From CAIYRG01 sp963747255 (GTDB lineage: Bacteria; Pseudomonadota; Alphaproteobacteria; Micropepsales; Micropepsaceae), in the NCBI GenBank assembly GCA_963747255.1, contig CAVVEG010000018.1:248001-312000 (forward strand): 64,000 nt of DNA. The letters are read 5' to 3'. This document shows, one piece after another, positions 18,542-28,277 of this stretch. The position numbers were made by a program, and so were the translations under genes. Position 1 is the stretch's first letter. Every line of letters begins with the position of its first letter. The notes under the pieces were generated by a model that worked only from the letters and a program-made list of their open reading frames with translations, did no database searches and was not told the DNA's origin.

Positions 18542-19887
18542 TCGTCGTTGCGGCGACACAGTTCCTGATCGACAGTTTCGATGAACTTCTGCGCATCTTT
18601 GGCGGATGCAAGTGGCGAAGTGAATTCGGCGATGTAAAGATGTCCGCCACGGGCGCGCGCATCGGCGGGATAAATCGTACCCACGGAAAAATCAGAGAGC
18701 AACGCCCCGATCGCTGCCGCAGCCCCGGTCACCGCGCTTTCAATTTCTTCTCCCGTCAAATGCTCACCAAAGCTCGACAGGGCGTAAGAAATCCTGCCAG
18801 TGATGATCAGGTGAGGCGGTCTGACGTTAAGAAACCTAACCGTATCACCAAGCACGTAACTCCAAAGTCCGGCGCAGGACGTGACCGCGACCGCGTAGTT
18901 GACTCCGATTTCCAGATTGGCCGCCCAGTGACGCGACGGTTGTTCAGTTTCGAGTTCGCTCAGGGGCACGAACTCGAGAAACAGTCCGTTGTCAGTGATC
19001 AGCCTTAATCCATCCGCCGGCCCGCGATCTGCCACCCCGATGAAGCCTTCGCTGGCGGCGTAGGATTCGCGTGTCTCGGCTTCGCTCTCCTTCAGAAGCG
19101 TCTCGAATTGCTGCCGGTAGGGAGCGAAATTCACGCCGCCATGGACCAGCAATTCAAGATTCGGAAAGAACGAAGCCAATCGCGGAGGCAGACCGCGACG
19201 AAGAGCGAAAAGCCGTTCGAAAAAAATCAGAAGCCAGCTCGGCGTTCCGGCCACGGCCCGGATATCGTGATGCAGCACCGCTGAGCTCAGGACCTCGACC
19301 TTTTTCTCCCAATCCGCGATGGTGGCAAGTTCCGCCGGCGGGAACGTGAACCGGCGGGCCCATAATGGAGTCTGCAGCGCCGCAATTCCGGATAGGTCGC
19401 CCCCCAAAACGCCATCCGCGAGTTGCGTCAACTCGGTGCTGCCACCCAACATGAAGATCTTCCCGGCCATTACGCGGCTGGCCGGCCAGTTCGCCACATG
19501 GTGAACAAGCAGATCGAGGCCTGCGCGCCGGTTTGCGCGGTTCATTTCATCCGTACATGGAATGTATTTGGATGCCCCAGCGCTGGTCCCGGAACTCAAG
19601 GCGAAAAACGGAATTTTCCCAGGCCAGCTGCAATTTTCCAGAACGGGAAAGGGAGGTTGCCAGTATTCCCGCCACATCGTTTCGTACCGGCGTAGCGGAA
19701 CCGCGGCCTGGAAATCTTCGACTTCCCTGATCGCAGAAAAATTGTGGTCGCGCCCGAATTTGGTGTCGGCAGCCCGCCGAATGAGAGAAACAAGCTGACC
19801 GCGCTGTGAACCGACAACATCTTCCGATTGCAGCGCTCGAAGCCGGCGCGCCGCATACAGCCTCAACAGTGGTGTTGCATCGATCAC
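18343..19887 (-). CDS. GH3 family acyl-acid-amido synthetase-like protein
   Basis: This 514-residue protein matches the GH3 family of ANL-type adenylating enzymes that conjugate carboxylic acids to amino acids. Evidence is the nucleotide-binding segment FFALSSGTSAGASKYIPCTD (motif SSGTS) and HGGVNFAPYRQQFE. ESYAASEGFIGVADRG carries the YxASE-type motif, and GGQNKVPRVISD is the C-terminal domain. Plant GH3 proteins act on auxin and jasmonate; bacterial homologues are largely uncharacterised. Its start codon overlaps the stop of the acylase gene by ATGA, so the two are co-translated. Confidence 0.88.
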   Translation of the reverse strand: MIDATPLLRLYAARRLRALQSEDVVGSQRGQLVSLIRRAADTKFGRDHNFSAIREVEDFQAAVPLRRYETMWREYWQPPFPVLENCSWPGKIPFFALSSGTSAGASKYIPCTDEMNRANRRAGLDLLVHHVANWPASRVMAGKIFMLGGSTELTQLADGVLGGDLSGIAALQTPLWARRFTFPPAELATIADWEKKVEVLSSAVLHHDIRAVAGTPSWLLIFFERLFALRRGLPPRLASFFPNLELLVHGGVNFAPYRQQFETLLKESEAETRESYAASEGFIGVADRGPADGLRLITDNGLFLEFVPLSELETEQPSRHWAANLEIGVNYAVAVTSCAGLWSYVLGDTVRFLNVRPPHLIITGRISYALSSFGEHLTGEEIESAVTGAAAAIGALLSDFSVGTIYPADARARGGHLYIAEFTSPLASAKDAQKFIETVDQELCRRNDDYSVHRSGGFGMDQPKLMAVQRGTFEAWMKSRGRLGGQNKVPRVISDRDLFDSLRRFCGDRVVASV

Positions 19888-22094
19888 GCTGCCGGCCTCA
19901 AAATTGTGCGATGCGCGAATGTCTTGCGAACAGTCTCAATCCGTAAGGGAATGCGGATATATTCGCTGTGAAGCCATAGCTTTATCTGATCGGCGAATGT
20001 GGTGCTCCCGATCCAGCCGTCCTGCCCACCCAGCAAGGTAAAATAGTTGGCGTCGGGGTCCGCCAAATCGGAGATATGGCGCGATACCGAACCATAGCTC
20101 GCTCTGTGACGACCCGAGGTCAACCCATGTGCGGTCTTCATAAGCGTTTCGGAACTGCCTGACGCGGGCAGATCGGCCACTCGGTATCTGCGCCCGGCAA
20201 CCGGCAGCATTGCGAGAGGATGATGCAGGACAAGGCGATGATGTTTACCCCAGTCGGCAGAACGGATCGCCTGCTCCGCAGCCTTGACTGCTTCCGCAAG
20301 GACCCTGTTCCTCTCATCTTCCGGCGCTTCCGCGATGGCGTGCCGGATCAGGGCACGGGTTCCCCAGGAGGCGTCCCACGCCTCGCGCATATGGTCCGGA
20401 GCAATGTCATGTGCGAGGTGCGCAAATAGAACTTCGAGCGCCAGTGCAGCCCGGGAATCGGCATCATAATTCCCGTCCCATTTCCGCAGCAATTCGCGAA
20501 TACCATGCGACCCGGCCAATTGGTCCAGCCAGTCGCAGAGCATGTTGCGTTCGCGAACGGCTTCCGCGCAGTGCACGTCGGCCTGAAAGCGCTTCAGGTC
20601 TTCCAGGGAAAGCAGCACGACACCGCCAAGCAGTTTCGAAAGCCGTTCTTTCCGGACCGGTGGGGAGAAATGATAACCGATGACGGGAAGGCGTTCCGGC
20701 GCCCGTGCGTTGGCCGACGCGACAAAACCCTGCACGGAATTGAAGTCGGACGGCAAGGTTTCCGAATTTTTCGGTTCATCCCAGCCATTTTCCGGTGCGG
20801 ACAGGATATCGGGCGGCATCGGATTGGTGCGGTTCGGCAGCTTCACTGCCGTAACAGTGCCGATGTCCCCGGACGCTGCGGCATACACGAACTCCAATCC
20901 GGGAACCGCATAACCCGCCAGAGCTTGCCGGAATTCTTCCCAATTCCGCGCCGTCCCAACACGAAGCATTGCACTGAATTCATCGCTGGGCTGATGACCC
21001 ATCCAGCGCAGCGCAACGGTTCCGGCGCCCGAGAACGCGGGAAGATCACTGATGACAGGTCCCCAGGGAGATTCCCGGACCTCAAGAAAGACATCGGGAG
21101 CGTGCAAGACCGCGATGCATTCTTTCCGGACACCAAGTTCTGTTCCGGCCGGAACCGCAACCAAATCGCTGCTTGCGGCGTGCAGACTGGTGCCACCCCA
21201 GGCAATGCTTGGGTTGCGTCCGATTCCGAAGAATGGAATTCCCGGAATCATCATCCCAACCGCATGATGTGAAGGCGATATTGCTCCGGCCAGCAGCCAA
21301 TTGTTGGGAAGCATGATGGAAAGGTGCGGATCGCTGGCGATCAGTGCCGAGTGACTTCCGCTTCTGCGGCCCGCAACCGCGAAACTATTGCTGCCGGTGC
21401 GAATCGCACTCCGTGCGATGAGATCCGACATTCGGCCGGAGTTGTCCGTACTCACGGACAGGATGTCGGCGCTGCAGAAGTCGCGCCAGAGCCGTGGCCA
21501 ATCCGGACGCTGACGAAGCCGAAATATCCGCATCCAAACAAGCCAGTTCACATCCGCGGAAATCAGCCTTCCGATCGCGAGAATATCGGCGGGACTCCAG
21601 GGCCGAGCTTTGCTGCCGAGCAATACGAGTTCGCGGGGGCGCGGTGTATGCTTCACGATGTGGTTGATTCCCTTCGCAAATCCCTCCAGCCATGTCCGGG
21701 TTGCAGCGGGCATGGCGGCAAGGATTTGCGGCACCGCGCGCGTGAGATCAAAAGTCCTCACAAGCCGGTCAATTCCCAAAGCACGGCGGCCGATGAGTTC
21801 GGAAAGCGAACCGCGCGCTGCCCTGCGCATCAGTTCCATTTGGGCCAGCCGCAAATGGGCGTGCACGATGCCGAGCGCAACGGCCAGGTCCTCATCGGTT
21901 TCAGCTTCGATGTAGGGAACCTGATGTTCTTCCCACGAAATGGAAACGGGCCGGCTGAGAGGGGCATCTGCCGCCGGGATCATCGCCAGCCTTTCCCGCA
22001 GGTCCAACCGTTCCAATTTTCGGAGGTAATCCCGGGCCACGCGCCCGTATAAAAAAAGAGTATCCAACCCCGGAAGCATTGCGCACCGCTTCAA
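19884..22094 (-). CDS. Penicillin-acylase family Ntn hydrolase
   Basis: This 736-residue protein is a penicillin amidase-type N-terminal nucleophile hydrolase. The alpha part shows VSISWEEHQVPYIEAETDED and AHLRLAQMELMRRAARG, the entry region of this family. The likely autocleavage point is Gly234-Ser235 in RTGSNSFAVAGRRS, with Ser235 as the nucleophile, followed by SALIASDPHL. No clear signal peptide is visible, which is unusual for the family. It hydrolyses amides such as N-acyl amino acids, acyl-homoserine lactones or beta-lactams. The gene directly precedes and overlaps the GH3 gene, suggesting opposing amide-forming and amide-cleaving steps. Confidence 0.87.
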   Translation of the reverse strand: MKRCAMLPGLDTLFLYGRVARDYLRKLERLDLRERLAMIPAADAPLSRPVSISWEEHQVPYIEAETDEDLAVALGIVHAHLRLAQMELMRRAARGSLSELIGRRALGIDRLVRTFDLTRAVPQILAAMPAATRTWLEGFAKGINHIVKHTPRPRELVLLGSKARPWSPADILAIGRLISADVNWLVWMRIFRLRQRPDWPRLWRDFCSADILSVSTDNSGRMSDLIARSAIRTGSNSFAVAGRRSGSHSALIASDPHLSIMLPNNWLLAGAISPSHHAVGMMIPGIPFFGIGRNPSIAWGGTSLHAASSDLVAVPAGTELGVRKECIAVLHAPDVFLEVRESPWGPVISDLPAFSGAGTVALRWMGHQPSDEFSAMLRVGTARNWEEFRQALAGYAVPGLEFVYAAASGDIGTVTAVKLPNRTNPMPPDILSAPENGWDEPKNSETLPSDFNSVQGFVASANARAPERLPVIGYHFSPPVRKERLSKLLGGVVLLSLEDLKRFQADVHCAEAVRERNMLCDWLDQLAGSHGIRELLRKWDGNYDADSRAALALEVLFAHLAHDIAPDHMREAWDASWGTRALIRHAIAEAPEDERNRVLAEAVKAAEQAIRSADWGKHHRLVLHHPLAMLPVAGRRYRVADLPASGSSETLMKTAHGLTSGRHRASYGSVSRHISDLADPDANYFTLLGGQDGWIGSTTFADQIKLWLHSEYIRIPLRIETVRKTFAHRTILRPAA

Positions 22095-22109
22095 TCATAT
22101 GAAGTGATA

Positions 22110-22493
22110 CTAACGTTGGCTTTCGCGTTTTCTGCCCGAACGTTGCTCCGGAAGTCCCTTATTCGCGGCGCGCGAGAGTTCATCGAGTTCCGTAGCCGCG
22201 GCGCGCGCCGCGTTCGCCTCGATCGCGCGGTAGCGCGCCACCAGTTTCTTTCCCAGATCGGTCAGCTTTGCGCCACCGCCCCCGGCGCCCCCGGTTGCGG
22301 TGGCGATCACCGGCGCCCCGAAAGTATCCTCAAGAGCCTGAAGGAGCAGCCACGCGTGCCGGTAACTCATGTTCATCGCGGTCGCGGCTGCCCGGATCGA
22401 GCCTTCCTGTTCGATCAGTTCCAGCAGACGCACTTTGCCTGGGCCGAAAGGTTCGGCGCCCTCGATAGCAATGCGGATGGAAAGCCGTGCCAT
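22110..22493 (-). CDS. ModE-type N-terminal winged-helix regulator
   Basis: This protein is about 127 residues long from MARLSIRIAIEG; an upstream ATG at 22544 would add 17 atypical residues. The sequence AAATAMNMSYRHAWLLLQAL is the ModE/LysR-like helix-turn-helix. It is followed by the glycine-rich wing GGAGGGGAKLTDLGKKL and a helical tail. There is no molybdate-binding (TOBE/MOP) domain, so this is the DNA-binding part only, as in many alphaproteobacterial ModE-like regulators. It lies 15 bases before the acylase start and may control the acylase-GH3 pair. The effector is unknown. Confidence 0.82.
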   Translation of the reverse strand: MARLSIRIAIEGAEPFGPGKVRLLELIEQEGSIRAAATAMNMSYRHAWLLLQALEDTFGAPVIATATGGAGGGGAKLTDLGKKLVARYRAIEANAARAAATELDELSRAANKGLPEQRSGRKRESQR

Positions 22494-22730
22494 TGTCAAA
22501 GTGTGCCCGTTTCGAACAATCTGCGTCCAGAGGCTGCCGCACAATTTGGCCCCTCCGGCAATGGAAAAGAATATATTTGCGAGCGTTTAAGCGGAGTTCG
22601 CCCAGGACTTTGACAGGGAAGTGAAGTTCTTAAAAAATTTACGCTGGTGTTTTTGCCTTGTCTCATCAGCTAAAACCTCCAATCTGGCGCAGAGCGTCAA
22701 GTCAAAATCCGTCATTTTCAGGAGTTCACC

Positions 22731-25448
22731 ATGAAATCATCGCGTGCAGACCGGGGCCGGCGGTTGAAACTCGCGGGCGCTCTGGTCAGCGGCATTGCCT
22801 TTGCGGCACTGGGAATCTCGCATTTTGCGGGTGCCGCTCCGGCGCCTGCCGCGTCCCGGGAGGAGGGGGTGCTCCGGGCCACGCTGCCCAATGGCTTGCG
22901 CGTGGTTCTGGTGCGCAACACGCTTGCCCCCGTGGTCGCCACGTCCGTGAACTATCTCGCCGGTTCGAACGATGCTCCGGAGGGATTTCCCGGATTGGCG
23001 CATGCCCAGGAACATATGATGTTCCGCGGCAGTCCCGGATTGAGCGCCGACCAGCTTGCCAATATCGGCAGCGTGATGGGCGGAAATTTTAACGCCAACA
23101 CACGCGAGGGCTTGACGCAATATCTGTTCACGGTTCCCTCCGAGGACCTCGATATCGCCCTTCATATCGAATCCACGCGCATGCGCGATGTGAACGACAG
23201 CGACAAGGACTGGAACGAAGAGCGCGGCGCGATCGAACAGGAGGTGGCGCAGGATCTTTCGAACCCCGGCTATGTGATGTTCGAGAAGCTGCGCCAGATC
23301 ATGTTCGCCGGCACGCCGTATGAGCATGATGCTTTGGGCACGCGGCCATCCTTCGACAAGACCACCGGCGCGATGCTGAAGAATTTTTATACCAAATGGT
23401 ACGCGCCGAATAATGCGATCCTCGTGGTGGTCGGCGACATCGACCCGCAGGCGACGCTGACGAAAATTCGCGACCTCTTCGGCTCTATTGCGCGCAAGTC
23501 GCTTCCGGCTCATCCCGCCATCAATCCCAGGCCGGTGCTCCCGTCCGAGCCTCTGCTCATTCCCACAGATCAGGCGAATGGATCGAGCATACTGGCGATG
23601 CGCATGCCGGGTCTCGACAGTCCGGATTTCCCTGCGCTGGAAGTGCTGTCGGATGTGCTCAACAACGAGCGCAGCGATCTCTATGCACTTGTGCCGGAGG
23701 GCAAAGCCCTCTCCACCGGATTCTCGCTCGATCCGCTGGACAAGTCGAGCCTGGCCTATGCCTCGATTGCCTATCCCGCGGATGCCGACGCGAAAACGGC
23801 CACCAGCGAACTGCGCATGACATTGCAGAAGATCCTGCATGATGGTGTGCCGCCGGAGTTGGTTGATGCGGCCAAGACGCAGGAAGAGCGCCAGGCGGAG
23901 TTCGAAAAGAATTCCATTGCCGGTCTTGCGAATGTCTGGTCCGAGGCGGTCGCGGTTTACCACCTGAGGTCACCCGACGAGGATCTGGAGCGGATCAAGA
24001 AGGTGACAGTCGCGGATGTGAATCGCGTTGCGCGACAATATATCGATGTGGATCATGCGGTGACGGCTGTACTGACCCCGCGCGGTGCCGGCCGGCCGGT
24101 TGCTTCCAGCGGATTTGGCGGCCAGGAGTCCATTTCGCTGGGTGAAGCACAACCGACCAAACTTCCCGATTGGGCGGAAAGCGCTTTGAACCGGCTGAAC
24201 GTCCCGCCTGCCACCGTGCATCCGGTCGTCAGTACACTGCCGAACGGGCTGACGCTGATGGTTCAGCCGGAAGATGTCAGCGACAGCATCATGGTCTACG
24301 GTCATATCAAAAACCGGTCGGAACTCGAGGTTCCGAATGGCAAGGAGGGCATGTCGCAGGTCATCGGCGATCTGTTCAATTACGGAAGCCAGAAACTCGA
24401 CCGCCTTGCGTTCCAGGCGGCTCTGGACGAAATCGGCGCGGAGGAAACTGCAGGAACCGACTTCCGTCTGCAGGTCCTGTCGCGTGATCTCGACCGGGGC
24501 ATGGAATTGCTGGCGCAGAATGAGTTGCAGCCGGCCTTTCCCGCCCAGGCTCTGAATATCACCAAAGGGCAGGTGGCGCGCGTCGTTGCCGCGCAGTTGA
24601 AAAGCCCGGGCTATCTGACACAGCGGGCGTTGCGCGAAGCGCTGTTCCCGAAGACCGATCCTTCTTTGCGCGAGGCGACGCCGGAATCCGTGCGCTCCAT
24701 CAGCCTTGACGATGTGGAGAACTACTATCGGATCGCATTCCGTCCTGACCTGACGACCATCGTGATCGTCGGCAAGGTCACGCCCGAGCGGGCAAGACAG
24801 GTGGTGGAGAAGTATTTCGGCGGATGGACGGCAACCGGACCGAAGCCGCCGACCGATTTGCCCGCGGTCCCGCGCAACAAGCCAGATGTTGTGGCTGTTC
24901 CCGACCAGAGCCGTGTGCAGGATCAGGTCGTGCTGGCCGAGACGATCGGATTGACCCGCTCGGACCCGGACTACTACGCGCTCGATCTCGGCAGCGCAGT
25001 ACTCGGCGGCAGTTTCTATTCCACGCGGCTGTCGATCGACCTGCGGAAGAACGCCGGGCTGGTTTACACGGTTGGTTCGGATGTCAATTCCGGCAAGACA
25101 CGCGGCAACTACTTTGTGGATTATGCGTGCGATCCGCAGAATGTTGCGAAGGCGAGCGCCATGGTCGTGCAGGAGCTGAAACGGATGCAGGACGCACCCG
25201 TAAGCGCCGACGAGCTGCAGCGCGTCAAGGCGCTCATGCTGCGGCAAATTCCGCTGGGCGAGGCGAGCGTGATCAACATTGCGCGTGGGCTCGCCGGCCG
25301 TTGGGATCTGAACCTTCCGCCGGATGAACCCATCAACGCCGCGCGGCACTATATTGCACTCACGCCTGCCGAGATTCAGGCCGCTTTCAAAAAATGGATT
25401 CGGCCGGAAGATCTGGTCCGCGTGAGCCAGGGCCCGGCGCCGCAATAA
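22731..25448 (+). CDS. M16 (insulinase/pitrilysin) zinc metallopeptidase, two-domain
   Basis: This 905-residue exported peptidase starts at ATG 22731 with AGGAG seven bases upstream and a signal or anchor (about residues 15-40). The inverted zinc motif HAQEH is His91/Glu94/His95, with a downstream glutamate in GAIEQEVAQD. The second, inactive-type half starts near VHPVVSTLPNGLTLMV and retains the M16C layout. Length is typical for the periplasmic M16 peptidases of Gram-negative bacteria. It is divergent from the ModE-like regulator with a 237-base intergenic region between them. Confidence 0.9.
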   Translation: MKSSRADRGRRLKLAGALVSGIAFAALGISHFAGAAPAPAASREEGVLRATLPNGLRVVLVRNTLAPVVATSVNYLAGSNDAPEGFPGLAHAQEHMMFRGSPGLSADQLANIGSVMGGNFNANTREGLTQYLFTVPSEDLDIALHIESTRMRDVNDSDKDWNEERGAIEQEVAQDLSNPGYVMFEKLRQIMFAGTPYEHDALGTRPSFDKTTGAMLKNFYTKWYAPNNAILVVVGDIDPQATLTKIRDLFGSIARKSLPAHPAINPRPVLPSEPLLIPTDQANGSSILAMRMPGLDSPDFPALEVLSDVLNNERSDLYALVPEGKALSTGFSLDPLDKSSLAYASIAYPADADAKTATSELRMTLQKILHDGVPPELVDAAKTQEERQAEFEKNSIAGLANVWSEAVAVYHLRSPDEDLERIKKVTVADVNRVARQYIDVDHAVTAVLTPRGAGRPVASSGFGGQESISLGEAQPTKLPDWAESALNRLNVPPATVHPVVSTLPNGLTLMVQPEDVSDSIMVYGHIKNRSELEVPNGKEGMSQVIGDLFNYGSQKLDRLAFQAALDEIGAEETAGTDFRLQVLSRDLDRGMELLAQNELQPAFPAQALNITKGQVARVVAAQLKSPGYLTQRALREALFPKTDPSLREATPESVRSISLDDVENYYRIAFRPDLTTIVIVGKVTPERARQVVEKYFGGWTATGPKPPTDLPAVPRNKPDVVAVPDQSRVQDQVVLAETIGLTRSDPDYYALDLGSAVLGGSFYSTRLSIDLRKNAGLVYTVGSDVNSGKTRGNYFVDYACDPQNVAKASAMVVQELKRMQDAPVSADELQRVKALMLRQIPLGEASVINIARGLAGRWDLNLPPDEPINAARHYIALTPAEIQAAFKKWIRPEDLVRVSQGPAPQ

Positions 25449-25807
25449 GCGGCATCGGAGATGGAGCGAAGCCGCGCGCACACGCGCGCGTATTTGCTTT
25501 CTGCGAGTACAATCTGCGCGGTTGTTGTTTTGAATTTTTTCCAGCGCAACCGTTACAAAGTTACAATTCAGGAATTTCCCGGGTTTTTTGCGAGTCGCAA
25601 CCGTAACCAGATTTTGACGCGTCGCAGATCCTCACAGCTGCAAAGCATATTGCGGATCTGCCGGAATCGCTGAACAGAGTGAACCGGCGCAGCAATGCGT
25701 GTGACCCTGATTTTTCGGGCATGGGGAACGCGTAATCCCATTCCGATACAGGCACAACGGAGTGTTTCGCGGGAAACAGTCTCTTGACACATTGACGGCA
25801 GTGCGCC
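25449..25807. other. Intergenic region with parS-like palindrome
   Basis: These 359 bases lie between the convergent M16 peptidase and the last OGT gene and contain no convincing gene. The notable content is the 16-bp near-palindrome at 25763-25778, described separately, and ATTTCCCGGG at 25574-25583. Confidence 0.6.
25763..25778. promoter_or_regulatory. parS/Noc-like 16-bp inverted repeat
   Basis: TGTTTCGCGGGAAACA matches the conserved parS 16-mer at all but the 7th and 10th bases (the two central A and T positions). The half-sites read TGTTTCGC and TGTTTCCC. A single site with two mismatches may be chance or a weak ParB site. Confidence 0.35.
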
Positions 25808-28252
25808 TCAGCCAACGCGCATGCGGAGAAATGCGGATTCCAGATTGCGCGTGAAACGGGAGATATCGAACAGCGCACAGGTGTTGCGGTTGGCGGCCAG
25901 CCTGGCCCGCGTGTGGGCCATGGATTCGGGATCGCGGCACAGGCGCAGGGCCATGGTTTCGTAATCGGCCAGCGTCGGAGCGATCAGTTCGGGTAATCCG
26001 GCAGCCGTCAGGATGCTCGCGGCGACACGCGACTGGAAGGAATTGCCGGCGCAGGTGATAAGCGGAAGCCCCATCCACAGTGCGTCACTTGCTGTCGTAT
26101 GGGCATTATAAGGCAGCGTGTCGAGAAAGAGATCCGCAAGCCGATGACGGGCGAGATGCAGGTCGGGTGTTGTTCTGGAAGCAAAGATCAGCCGGTCCGG
26201 CGAAATTCCGTGCGCTTCCGCTTCGCGCCTGAGATTGGCCGCGGCGGCCGGGCTGTCCTGCAGCAGCCAAAGCACGCTTCCCTCGGTCGCGCGCAGCAGC
26301 CGCATCCAGATTGCGAAGATCTCCGGAGTGATTTTGTAGTTGTTGTTAAAGCAACAGAATACGAAAGCGGACTCAGGCAGACCTGTTTCATTGCGGGAGG
26401 CGCTCCTCGCGGAAACCATCCGGCTATGGTCGTTCGGCTGATAGCAATCTGCGAGATAGACGATCTTCTCCGAATAGTGCGCCTGTTGCAATTCCGGAAT
26501 CAGAACAGGGTCCGCGATAATGTAATCGACATAAGGCGAGCCCATGGTCCCCGGATAGCCAAGGAAGTTCACCTGAACCGGAGCAGGGCGGAAGGCGAGA
26601 ATGCCGGTGCGCATGTCTCCGGTATAGCCATTCAGATCGACGAGAATATCGATCTCCATTGCGCGAATGACTTTTGCAGCCTGGATATCGGAGTTTTCCC
26701 GCAGATCGATAAATCGATCGGAGGCAGTTTCGATGCGCGATCGCGTGCGGCTTCGATCATCAGGGCCATAAGAAAGCGCGATGATTTCATATCCTGATTT
26801 ATCATGATGGTCGAAAACGCCGGCCATCAGAAACCCGACGGCGTGTGAGCGAAAGTCCGTCGAAAGATAACCGATCCGGATTCGCGGATGCTGGTATCGC
26901 GTACCGTCCCAAACTGGAACAGCCGCCGAAGGACATTCCTCGGCGTTCCACAGGTCTGCCGCCGCGAGATTTTCGGCTCCGGAGCCGGAAATCGCCAGAC
27001 AATCGAGCGGATCTATCAGCCGCCGCCCTGCAGCAACTCCGGCCGCGACCGCATTCCGGTCATCTTCGTGCCTGCTCCAGTCGCACATTCGCAAACGCGA
27101 ATGGATGGCAATCCGCAACGCTGCGACGCACGCCGGATCCAGCTCCAGTGCCTTGTCGCAGCTCTCGATCGCTTCCGGGAAACGTTTGAGATTCGCGAGC
27201 GCTTTCGCACGCGTTGTCCAGTTTTCGGGATCAGCCGGATCGATTTCGAGCGCGCGAGCAAGATTTGCAAGGGCCGATTCGTGCCGGCCCAGCGAAATAA
27301 GAGCGACCGCCGAGTTGCGCCAGGCGGCGGCGTTTCGCGGATCCAGCGCCTGCGCTTTCTCATACGCGCCCAATGCCTCGGCCGGGCGTTGCAGGCCTGC
27401 GAGCGCCGTGCCACGATTGTGCCAGGCTGGCGCGGATTCGGGCTTTAATTTCAGCGCTCTGTCCGCCGAGAGCAGCGCTTCGTCAAATCGCTTGAGCCGT
27501 GAAAGCACGCTGGCGCGATTGCTCATCGCATCCACATTATCCGGATCAAGCCGCAAGGCGCTTTCAAGCGCTGCGAGCGCCTCCTCGCTGCGCTTCAGGG
27601 CCACGAGCGCCACGCTGCGGCCGATGTGAAGTTCCGGGTCGCGCGGCTGCAATGCGAGTGCTCTCACAAAGGAGTGCAGCGCCTGTTCTGCCTGGCCGCT
27701 GCGCAGCAGCAATGCGCCACGCCGGTAATGAAATTCGGAACTTTCCGGCGCAATGGATAATGCCCGGCTGAGGTCGCTCATCGCATCGCGGTCGCGTCCT
27801 GCCGAAGCGAGCAGATCGGATCGGCTGGCGAGCGCGTCAATATAATGAGAGTCGATCTCAATCGCCTTCGAGAAGCTGGCGATCGCTTCCTCCGTTCGGC
27901 CCAATTCGGCGAGTGCGTTGCCACGGTTATTCCAGCAAATGGCGGCGTTCGGATGTTTTGGAAGCGCCGCTTCGTAGCTGGCCAGAGCTTCGGGAAAGTG
28001 TTGTAATTCGAACAGCGCATTGCCGCGATTGAGCAGAAGCTCGGGGTTGCCGGGAAGCACCGCCAGCGCCCGATCAAGAACAGCGACCGCATCCGTGAAT
28101 TCGCCGCGCCGCGCGTGGATGAGAGCGAGCAGTTGCAGAGCCCCGGCGTCGCGCGAGGCGTTTTGCAGAATTTGCCGGCAGATGCGGGCGCCCTCATCCA
28201 GGTTCCCGGTCTGACATGATTGCAGCGCGCTGCGGAGGAGCAGTTGGGTCAT
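25808..28252 (-). CDS. TPR + SPINDLY-type O-GlcNAc transferase paralogue 4 (longest TPR array)
   Basis: The product has 814 residues from ATG 28252, 25 bases after the upstream stop; the longer frame from 28378 reads back into the neighbour. Eleven 34-residue TPR units plus a truncated cap ending MCDW fill residues 1-392, then a glycosyltransferase family 41 domain to the end. The OGT active-site His is present in STDFRSHAVGFLM (about His470), and the UDP-binding Lys in FNNNYKITPEIFAIW. YNAHTTASDALWMG is the donor-binding HTT segment. There is no signal peptide or membrane span, so it is cytosolic. The acceptor is unknown. It is last in a co-translated set of four. Confidence 0.9.
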   Translation of the reverse strand: MTQLLLRSALQSCQTGNLDEGARICRQILQNASRDAGALQLLALIHARRGEFTDAVAVLDRALAVLPGNPELLLNRGNALFELQHFPEALASYEAALPKHPNAAICWNNRGNALAELGRTEEAIASFSKAIEIDSHYIDALASRSDLLASAGRDRDAMSDLSRALSIAPESSEFHYRRGALLLRSGQAEQALHSFVRALALQPRDPELHIGRSVALVALKRSEEALAALESALRLDPDNVDAMSNRASVLSRLKRFDEALLSADRALKLKPESAPAWHNRGTALAGLQRPAEALGAYEKAQALDPRNAAAWRNSAVALISLGRHESALANLARALEIDPADPENWTTRAKALANLKRFPEAIESCDKALELDPACVAALRIAIHSRLRMCDWSRHEDDRNAVAAGVAAGRRLIDPLDCLAISGSGAENLAAADLWNAEECPSAAVPVWDGTRYQHPRIRIGYLSTDFRSHAVGFLMAGVFDHHDKSGYEIIALSYGPDDRSRTRSRIETASDRFIDLRENSDIQAAKVIRAMEIDILVDLNGYTGDMRTGILAFRPAPVQVNFLGYPGTMGSPYVDYIIADPVLIPELQQAHYSEKIVYLADCYQPNDHSRMVSARSASRNETGLPESAFVFCCFNNNYKITPEIFAIWMRLLRATEGSVLWLLQDSPAAAANLRREAEAHGISPDRLIFASRTTPDLHLARHRLADLFLDTLPYNAHTTASDALWMGLPLITCAGNSFQSRVAASILTAAGLPELIAPTLADYETMALRLCRDPESMAHTRARLAANRNTCALFDISRFTRNLESAFLRMRVG

Positions 28253-28277
28253 CCGGGCTGCAAATTGCCCCGGCAAT

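Noticed and set aside
18343..19887. Plant-derived GH3 gene by recent transfer
   Set aside because: Codon use looks like that of neighbouring genes, and bacterial GH3 homologues are common, so no evidence of recent transfer from a plant.
23970..25481. 503-residue minus-strand frame opposite the M16 peptidase
   Set aside because: The M16 gene has the zinc motif, signal peptide and AGGAG start; the antisense frame has none.
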